DNA of 64,000 nucleotides from Thalassia testudinum. Taxonomy: Eukaryota > Streptophyta > Magnoliopsida > Alismatales > Hydrocharitaceae. Position 1 is the stretch's first letter, and every line of letters begins with the position of its first letter. The position numbers and the translations under genes were made by a program. Positions 56,522 to 64,000 of the stretch are shown piece by piece. The DNA is taken from assembly GCA_037157565.1 (NCBI GenBank), contig JAZHRO010000073.1, forward strand, positions 16,250,501-16,314,500, given 5' to 3'. A model generated the notes under the pieces. It was not told the origin of the DNA. It was given only the letters and a program-made list of their open reading frames with translations, and made no database searches.

Positions 56522-59201
56522 GACTGCAGGGCCCTTCCAGCTGCTATTCTTCTCGCTTATGGGCCTGCATGCAAATGTTCTACCCCTTCTTCTAAGGGTC
56601 CGTCTGCAAATTTCCCCTTTATTTCAAAGAGAAGCCTGTGTTCTTCACGCGCACTGTAGCGCGCGAAGAACACAGCCACTCTCGACCGTCCATCGCACTT
56701 TTGATCTCGATCTGCGGCTGGATTCAAATGGAACCTTCGCGCGATTCGGTGCGTGCGTTCACCTCTCTTCCCAGATCTCATCTGACGGTCAGATCTCTCT
56801 CTTGACTCGCCGCGCGCTCTACCCATCTCATCCTCACCGCCGGCCTGATTCTGATTAACCTCACCCTTGCGGTGATCTCAGTCACTGAGCTGCTATTCAA
56901 GCACCTCAGTGGTGTCGCGCGCGAAGGATCGCTCCCTCCTACATCTCTTAGCGATCAATTCTTCCACTCCAGTCTCTCCTCCTCATCTGGACCCTGATTT
57001 CACAGCCACCGGCTGTGGAATCATCGCCTGCTCTCGACCCTCCTCGTCGCTAAGGACCTCGTAGCACCTGAGGACGACCCTGGAGTCTCACTAGCAGACT
57101 CTTCCCTCCGCTGGAGTCACCCTCCTCCTTTCTTCCTCCTTAGCCGCCGGCTAAGGACCCATAGGTCCCATTCTTCCTGTTAGTTTAGTTTTTAATTCTA
57201 CACAAGTAGTGTTAGACTTAGTTTACAGTAGTTTAGAATAGATTTAGTTTTAATTGTTAGTGTTTAATGTTAGCTGTAGTTAGATTAGTCTTAGGAGTAG
57301 AATTAGTATTAGATCCCCTCCCTCACCTCCTCTGATCAGTCCAGATCAGAGGGGAAGAATCATCTGTTCATTAATCAATTTATCTCCCTCTTCATGTTTT
57401 GTTTTTCCACCATCCAATTCTGATTTATGTTCCTTTTAACGACGAATCTTTCATCTGTCACCCACACATCTGGACCCAATTCCAGATCTGATGGTGTACT
57501 GCCTCAGATCTGAAATTGGCGTCACAAGCACCATTTGGGGCTTCTCACTCACCCCATTTGTGTTCACAAAAGCCCCTTTTATTTTAGATTGATTGCCTCA
57601 GTTTGTCAGATTCACTTTAACATGGGTTTAGAAGAGATTTTGCTTTCTGAAATGTCTTGACAGATCTGACAAATTGAAGGGATTTTGGTTTTCCTTGAGG
57701 GCAAGGATTCTGAGAAGTTCTCTGGTGACAGAGAACAAATCAGAAGAGCCTTTCATGAATTTGCTTCTGCCTTGATCTGAATGCATTTGCTAGCTTTTAT
57801 AAATTCCTTTAATGCATTCTTTTTCTGATTTGTCATTTCAGAACTGCCATACACCACCTGTTTGATAATTATTTTTGTATGGTGATTCTCTAACCTAAGG
57901 AGTTTTCCATACTCCTTAAGGTTGCAAGAAACTGGGATTGTATGTTTTTGGTTTTAATTGATTGAGTTAAGTCTTCCTTCATGCTGTCTATGGCATTAGG
58001 AAGACTAACTCAATACCATTTGCTGTTTTGATCTGAAAGGATGCTTCTGCTAAGTTTGTTTTCTAATGAGGGTTTGAGCTGAATTTACATGAGATTTTCG
58101 TGAGATTTAAACCCCTTTCAGATTTGGATTTCAACTCTGTAAATTGTAGTTTGTTTTGAATTTTATCTTACTCCCAGTTATACAGCAACATGCTGCATAT
58201 AGCAGCTACATTCCCCTCTTCTCTAAACTCCCTTCTTCTCTAAATTTCCCTCTTCTCTGTAGAATACTTCCCCCCTCTTCAAGTGGACTAACTGCAGCAG
58301 CAGTTAGCCATTTGACAGTGGCTTAAGCCACTGCCACTGTAAATAACACTAAAACAACACATTGTTCTCTTCTCCATCTCCTCTGACAGTAGCTGAAGCT
58401 GCTGCCTAAACTCAAATAAAAAAAAAAAAAAATCAATCAACTCTAATTCCCTAACTTTATACAAAAGCCTAATTGCATAGACTTATTTTAAAACTGTAAA
58501 TACACCCATTCATAGTATTATAACTATAACTATAGCATATCAGTTAGATACATAGTTATACTGTAAATATGTATAAAACCTGTACAGAAATTCATACACA
58601 TATGTAATCTATGTAAATATATGTATAAATACTGAACTATTATGTATGTATTTACTGATATATGTATATGTATATATACAGATTCATATGTACATATTCA
58701 GTAGCTATATTGTAGAATAAATTAGCTAAATCAATAATTTAGAGCTATAATTAAGTAAATAAATCTATAGACTTAGGTTAACATATATAGTAAGTAATTT
58801 AAGTTAGTTAAAGTACAATTATACCTAGTATAGCTTACTGTAACTTAGTTTTATTTAAAACACTCAGAACAGCTAGTTTAGCTTAAATAAAATAGAAATA
58901 AATTCGTAAATATACAATAAAAATATGTATAAAATACTTAAGTATGTAAATTGAATCTGTATAAGGTCAATTAGACCATTTACTAACTATTTTATAAGTA
59001 ATTAACTATTTAATCACCTAAATCAACCTGTACAATCAGCCTAGTTTAGCGAATTTATTTGTATAGTAAACATAATTAAAATTCAAAATTAATTAATCAA
59101 TTATGTATTATTATGTAAATATTTTATTTACCATATTTTATTTTATTTTTTTTAATAATTTATGGCCCCCAAATCGAGGGCCAAAAACGCGCACAGACGC
59201 A

Positions 59202-59274
59202 GCTGCGTTTGGTTTCCAGCGCACGATGTGGCGCTGGAATAGCGCCACATCGTGGGCTGCAAACGAAACGCAGC
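59202..59274. repeat. Near-perfect 33-bp-stem hairpin
   Basis: The inner arms CACGATGTGGCGCT (59222-59235) and its exact complement (59241-59254) have a 5-nt loop. The outer arms of 18 bases (59203-59220 and 59256-59273) pair with two mismatches, with one G-G mismatch between. A smaller hairpin TGGCCC/GGGCCA (59163-59183) precedes it. Confidence 0.85.
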
Positions 59275-59744
59275 ATATAAATATAATTTATGTTATAACC
59301 TTACCAGTCGTCATGGCGCCGGGCGCCCGAAACTTCACCTGCTCCGTCTGATCCGATAACCCGATTCTGATATGTGCTGAATACTGAATGCGTGATTCCT
59401 GTGTGGGGCTGGGAGCCCGAGCGTGTGCGAACTTGTTGAAGGCGTTGGGCTGAGGCCCTGCGCTGATACGAAAACGTAATTAAGCACCTAATCTGAGATT
59501 AGGGCGCGCTTAGTAGAGGTCTGGTCCCACCCGAAGGGTGCTGTGTATCCCTCGAAAAGCGCGCCCGCTAATTAAACACATTTTACACTAAGGACTCCAC
59601 CGCAGCCTCTGAAAGACTACACAGAACAAAATGAAAGGACAGACGACTTAAAAAAAGAGATAACACGAGATAACAACATAAAAGACTCTGTACATATGTA
59701 AAATTAAACCCACATAATTACTAACAGAATAAAACGACACTATA

Positions 59745-59827
59745 AATGTCGCTAAAGACCTCAGGTTGCTTCTTTAGGTTGTATATAGTGTTTCCTGAGA
59801 TTTAGCGACGTTTATATCTGTCACTAA
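59745..59827. repeat. Overlapping alternative hairpins with TTTAGCGAC
   Basis: TTTAGCGAC (59801-59809) can pair upstream with GTCGCTAAA in 59745-59765, an arm of about 19 bases, or downstream with GTCACTAAA (59819-59827). Only one pairing can form at a time. Confidence 0.75.
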
Positions 59828-60339
59828 AACTGATATGTATGTCACTATAAATAAATGACTAGTAAGTTAAGTTTTTACACCATGGTATCCTAATGGAGTA
59901 TGAACTAACATATTAGTGTTAATAGTATAACTTGTAAATACATAGTTTAGAGTATAATAATAGATTGTTTGATGCTTGTTCATAGTTAGCATTTTTGCAA
60001 GCACTTCTTAGTAACTAGGTAAACAAAACATTCATTCATTCTTTAAATGTAAAGTTTCTTTTTGAATAAGAAGACAATTTTGGAGATAATCAAAGAGTGA
60101 CCGAATTAAATTCAATAAATTGCCTCCCAGAGAACGACCTGGAACAAAACCAGTAAAAATTAGATAAATAAGCAAATGATAAGAATGGTTGTAATGACTG
60201 GAACTCACCCATACTCACCACTATACGACATCCTTAATGTTATATTGTACACCCTGTACTACAACGACATAATCAACAATTATTACCAATTTCAAACACA
60301 ACAACCACACATTACACACCATTGCGACGAACATTATTT

Positions 60340-60357
60340 TGGCGCCGTTGCCGGGGA
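60340..60357 (+). promoter_or_regulatory. Primer binding site, tRNA-Asp type
   Basis: TGGCGCCGTTGCCGGGGA, identical to the site of element 1. Confidence 0.92.
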
Positions 60358-61484
60358 GGCAACGCTCTTTGCACCAAAAATTTTCTTTTCATTCTTTTGT
60401 ATATAGAAATTCTTTATTCATTCATTATAATTGCTTTTATTTTCCATTGAATTAACTGTGTATACATTCCTTTATTCTTTTACTAATCATTTGTTTTTTC
60501 CACAGCACTTGAGGAGGAGTGTCGTCTTCCTGGTGGAGTCGCTGCGCTCCAGATCCGTCTTCCTGGTGGAGTTTTGCCTCGAAGTCGCTGTAGGATTTTA
60601 GTATTAGTTTTAGTATAGATAGTTTTAGGTTTATTGATTAGGAGCAATTGTTAGTCATAAGTTGTGAGAGCTTGTTCTCACACAATTTTTGTAATAATTC
60701 TGGACTATCTGGACTTTATTTCTTTCTGTTCTTAATTTCTTTCCTTACTTTTGAATTGCATATAAAATTTTTCAAAAAGAAAAAAAAAAAAAAAATCAAA
60801 AAGACCTCATACTTATCTAGCAGCAGCATAACCTCAGGCATCCATTTTTAGGATTGCATTTCATTCCTGCTAGATTTTAATTCAAGTCAAATCTGCATTA
60901 GAAGATTGCTGGAGTCAGGTACGCATTTCTTACCTAACTCTAACTCCTGCCATATTTGCATTTGACTTAAAATTAAAGAAGACCACTACTTGTTCTGAAT
61001 TTAGTAAAAAGTGAAATGAGCAGCATAGAAAACATATTTTAATCACTTTAATTAAATCAAAAAGGAGATAGCAAAATTGGGTGGAACCATGTTTGAGATT
61101 TTAATCGCCTTGTGTTGAATGTTATCGTGCACACAGCACGATCACTTAAGGCCACAATACACGGGTTTCTACCTCATCTTTCTGCAACCACAGGATCTGG
61201 ATCCGCACGCTCAGTCTTATCCAGATTCCCAGTGGATTTTAGAGGTCTGCACTTCGCTAGGTTTATCTTAGGATACGTACAATTGCTTGAAACAATTGTT
61301 TGCGTATAACATACTTTGCGTAGCAGCCTCTAGGAAAAATTTTCTCCGATTCATTTCGATTGATTGGTCTTCTTGAATTGAGATTTTATTGGGATTCTTC
61401 TGTTTTATTGTGAACGTTAAAAATTTTTTCCCATTGAGTTGGATCGAATTAGAGTAAACGGGATTTCAAAAAAAAATCAACTCA
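60358..61484 (+). other. Leader of the right-end gypsy element
   Basis: Untranslated. It holds a direct repeat CGTCTTCCTGGTGGAGT (about 60533-60549 and 60568-60584) and an A run near 60779. No gene is seen. Confidence 0.65.
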
Positions 61485-64000
61485 ATGGAAGGTAGGAGAT
61501 CCCAAAACCCAGAACTTGTACTCCCCTTGGGTACTGCTACCCAAGCTACTGCATCATCTTCTTTGCCTTCCACTTCTAATCCCTTACCTCCTGAGTCTCA
61601 AAATACTTTCCACAATCCCCCTCGCCAAGAGGATGATCTTGATTCTTCACACTTTGAGGATTTTGAAGAACTTCCTCCAGACTTAGTTGCACATCCTCTA
61701 CCACAGCAACCACCTATCCCTAGGTTCCAACCTCCACCTTATCCTAATCATCCTAATCCACCCCCGGAGAGAGGACCTATGCCTCATCTTCAGCACCTTT
61801 TCGATACACAACTACAAATGAATACCTTAACCCAACAGGTGCAACAGCTTGCTCAAGCTGTAAATCTATTAGCTAACCCCCAACCACAACCACTTCAACC
61901 TAGAAATCCTCAGGCACCACCCCAACCCCGTAGACCTCAACTACGAGATTACTATAATCCCGCAGTTGCCCAACCAATGCCTGTGGTACGTTATCCCAAT
62001 GGGGGTCGTGCTGCTGAACTGAAGCCGAACATTATAGCACTCATTCCTCACTTCCATGGACTTGCTTCTGAGGACCCTTTTCAGCATTTAGAGGAGCTGA
62101 AGAATCTTGCCCAAACTTTGGGTCCGCAAGGACATGATCAGCACACGCTTTTGATGAAAATGTTCTCCTTTTCATTAAAAGATAAGGCAGCCTTTTGGTT
62201 TAGAACACTTGCACGGACTACACCTATAGATTCCTGGGCTTCTTTAGAACATGAGTTCTTAAAGAAGTACTTTCCTGTAGGCCGCACTAATGCCTTAAGG
62301 CGTGCCATCACCACCTTCACCCAGAATTTAGGAGAACCTATGCACGAGGCTTGGGAGAGATTCCATGAGCTTTTGAGAAAATGTCCCCACCATGGTGTCC
62401 CACGCTGGCAACAGGTCCAGATCTTCTACCATGGGCTCCATGATGACACACGGAATTTTGTAGATGCCGCTTGTGGAGGCAATTTCCTGTGTCGGGACGA
62501 GGACTCAGCCTTTGAGCTCTTTGAAGGCATGGCCGAAAACTCTATTAACAATGCTTCAATGAGCGTGTTTAATAGAAAGTCCTCACATTCCCACTCACAC
62601 ACGGGGGTACATGAAGCCCAATCCAGTAGAAAAGACTTAGAGATAGTGGCTAGTCAACTGGATAAAGTGGGCTTAATCGAGAAGAAAGTAGATGAAGTAT
62701 GGAAATTTCTCTCAAAACACCCATCTTCTTCTTCTCAGTCACCAGCACAAAACACTTCTTCTCAGTTTCCCACAGGGAGGGAAACTGTGAATAACCTTTC
62801 TGTGACACAAACTGCATTACCGGATTTTCCATTCCCATATCCTTCACCGGTTGGAGGAACCTTTGTTCCTCCCTTCACTGACTTCCCTGCACCTTCTGGA
62901 GCTTCGGAGGAGCTTCATGCCATTCACAATGATCCTTTCACACAAACCTATAACCCTGGATGGCGTAATCATCCAAATTTCTCGTGGTCGGGAAATTCAC
63001 AAAGACCTCCTTTTCAACAACCTTCTGCACCACCATTGCACAACCCGATCCGAGCACCACCTCCACAATCACACGGATATCCACCGCGTACCTACCAACA
63101 ACCCCAACCCAGGCCCACCCAATACTCTCAATCTGGGCCTACACGAGATGACCAGTTGGGGTCTATCATGAAAGCTCTTGCTGATATGCAACAACAGAAT
63201 ATTGCTATGCAGCAGAGACAGGACACGGCCTTAGCTGAGATGAGAGCCCAGCTATCAAACTTGACGGAGTCCCGTCAACCACATTCACTCCCATCCCAAG
63301 CACAACCCAACCCTAGGAACATACCTGCTCAAAGGTATGTCCAACCTAGACCAACACTGCAAAACCAAACACATGACATTTCACAAGCAGTGCACAACAC
63401 TGAATTCTTCACTGACTCAAATTCCTCTCTTGCACAAACGCAACCACCTCTGCTACCTAACAATGATTTACCATCTACCTCTAGAGCTGAACTAAATGCC
63501 ATAGTCACTAGGAGTGGTAAATGCACACTAGATCCACCTCTTCCAACACCTACCACTTCTAGTTCTGCTCCTCCACTTCCTACTCCTCTACCTATAACTG
63601 AACCTCTCACAACTCCAGTACCTTTTCCTGAAGCTTTAAAGAAGAAGGAGAAAGGAAAGAAAAAGACCTGTGTGGCACCTGAGGAGGATTTGCTTAAGCT
63701 CTTTGAGCAAGTCCACATAAACATCCCCTTGTTGGATGCAATCCGCCACATCCCTCTTTACGCTAAGTTTTTAAAAGACCTATGTACACCTAAGCGTAAA
63801 GCAAGAATTCAAAAAGGGAGTAGTCCAATCATTCTCTCGGAACAAGCTAGTTCCATCATCTCTAGTACCCTCCCAACTAAGATGAAAGACCCAGGCACCC
63901 CTCTCTTATCCTGCATGATTGGTAACACCACATTCAATAGAGCACTACTTGACCTAGGTGCTTCCATCAATCTTATCCCAACCTCTCTACTGACACATTT
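61485..64000 (+). CDS. gag-pol: Gag-protease polyprotein of the right-end gypsy element, partial
   Basis: An open frame of at least 838 codons from ATG 61485 (MEGRRSQNPELVLPLGTA) with no stop before the window end. Residues 1-170 are Pro/Gln-rich. The gag capsid core covers about 180-340 (KDKAAFWFRTLA at 230, FFPVGRTNALRR, LLRKCPHHGVPRWQQVQIFY at 300). A coiled coil follows around 370-400 and again at about 565-590 (MQQQNIAMQQRQDTALAEM). The linker PEEDLLKLFEQVHINIPLLD begins at about 732. The protease active site DLGASINLIP is at 823, in the DLGA form usual for Athila-type proteases instead of DSGA. No CCHC finger is apparent, as in other Athila gags. RT and integrase should follow outside. 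The intact frame suggests a young copy. Confidence 0.88.
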   Translation, partial: MEGRRSQNPELVLPLGTATQATASSSLPSTSNPLPPESQNTFHNPPRQEDDLDSSHFEDFEELPPDLVAHPLPQQPPIPRFQPPPYPNHPNPPPERGPMPHLQHLFDTQLQMNTLTQQVQQLAQAVNLLANPQPQPLQPRNPQAPPQPRRPQLRDYYNPAVAQPMPVVRYPNGGRAAELKPNIIALIPHFHGLASEDPFQHLEELKNLAQTLGPQGHDQHTLLMKMFSFSLKDKAAFWFRTLARTTPIDSWASLEHEFLKKYFPVGRTNALRRAITTFTQNLGEPMHEAWERFHELLRKCPHHGVPRWQQVQIFYHGLHDDTRNFVDAACGGNFLCRDEDSAFELFEGMAENSINNASMSVFNRKSSHSHSHTGVHEAQSSRKDLEIVASQLDKVGLIEKKVDEVWKFLSKHPSSSSQSPAQNTSSQFPTGRETVNNLSVTQTALPDFPFPYPSPVGGTFVPPFTDFPAPSGASEELHAIHNDPFTQTYNPGWRNHPNFSWSGNSQRPPFQQPSAPPLHNPIRAPPPQSHGYPPRTYQQPQPRPTQYSQSGPTRDDQLGSIMKALADMQQQNIAMQQRQDTALAEMRAQLSNLTESRQPHSLPSQAQPNPRNIPAQRYVQPRPTLQNQTHDISQAVHNTEFFTDSNSSLAQTQPPLLPNNDLPSTSRAELNAIVTRSGKCTLDPPLPTPTTSSSAPPLPTPLPITEPLTTPVPFPEALKKKEKGKKKTCVAPEEDLLKLFEQVHINIPLLDAIRHIPLYAKFLKDLCTPKRKARIQKGSSPIILSEQASSIISSTLPTKMKDPGTPLLSCMIGNTTFNRALLDLGASINLIPTSLLTH

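Larger units (their letters stand above)
56500..60333 (+). repeat. 5' LTR (minimal extent) of the right-end gypsy element
   Basis: Includes a TATA box (56513-56520), GC-rich early leader, AT-rich central part (58440-59150), a 33-bp-stem hairpin (59202-59274) and alternative TTTAGCGAC hairpins (59745-59827). It ends CGACGAACA at 60333, seven bases before the primer site. Confidence 0.72.
56500..64000 (+). mobile_element. Athila/Tat-like gypsy element, plus strand, 5' part
   Basis: The LTR runs to 60333 and is followed by a tRNA-Asp-type primer site, a 1.1-kb leader and an open gag-protease frame that leaves the window. The LTR start is not determined: the TATA box at 56513 must lie inside it, and no partner LTR is available. 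The LTR would be at least 3.8 kb, long even for this lineage. The gag is clearly related to that of the outer element at 15440-16612. Whether the element is autonomous cannot be seen here. Confidence 0.82.

Overview
The window is plant nuclear DNA. It is dominated by long terminal repeat (LTR) retrotransposons of angiosperm type: Ty3/gypsy elements of Athila/Tat-like and Tekay/Del-like character and a Sirevirus-like Ty1/copia element. It also holds one intron-containing gene of a plant-specific family (DUF1442) and a plant ANTH-type clathrin-assembly gene fragment. The very C-ending codons of both genes would fit a monocot or magnoliid, but I cannot name the species.

Left part (1-28.2 kb): a decayed Athila/Tat-like gypsy element lies on the minus strand. 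Its 3' region is at about 1954-3020, its pol and gag remains at 11151-17700 and its 5' LTR starts at 17745. A Tekay-type solo LTR (3021-11150, target duplication TCAGC) has inserted into it. A gag-only Sirevirus-like copia element (3967-9458, target duplication GTCTA) sits inside that solo LTR. A non-autonomous gypsy-like element (17937-25715, target duplication GGTAT) sits inside the outer 5' LTR. An LTR in the opposite orientation occupies 1-1953.

Middle (28.2-33.3 kb): the only low-copy stretch. It holds an AT-rich minisatellite, an intact-looking two-exon DUF1442 gene (29612-30384) with a TATA box, and a degenerate LINE tail.

Right-middle (33.35-54.26 kb): a Pack-MULE-like cassette of about 1.5 kb. 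It has inverted repeats of 160-190 bp at both ends and an ANTH-domain gene fragment inside. It was split first by a Tekay-type solo LTR (34236-36938) and by a second non-autonomous element (37182-53919, duplication CTCAA), which itself took in a full-length Tekay-type element (42547-52282, duplication CCAAC).

Right end (56.5-64 kb): an Athila/Tat-like element on the plus strand with a very long LTR and an uninterrupted gag-protease reading frame that runs off the window.

Most interesting signals: (1) both non-autonomous families carry a tRNA-like module with Pol III A and B boxes inside their LTRs, reminiscent of the 5S-carrying Cassandra elements; (2) the same two families carry a long captive reading frame with no recognisable gag or pol similarity and a conserved duplicated 56-base block downstream; (3) arrays of the palindrome AGACGTCT are shared by the LTRs of unrelated gypsy and copia elements; (4) a captured ANTH gene sits inside a TIR cassette; (5) several strong hairpin clusters occur in LTR regulatory regions.
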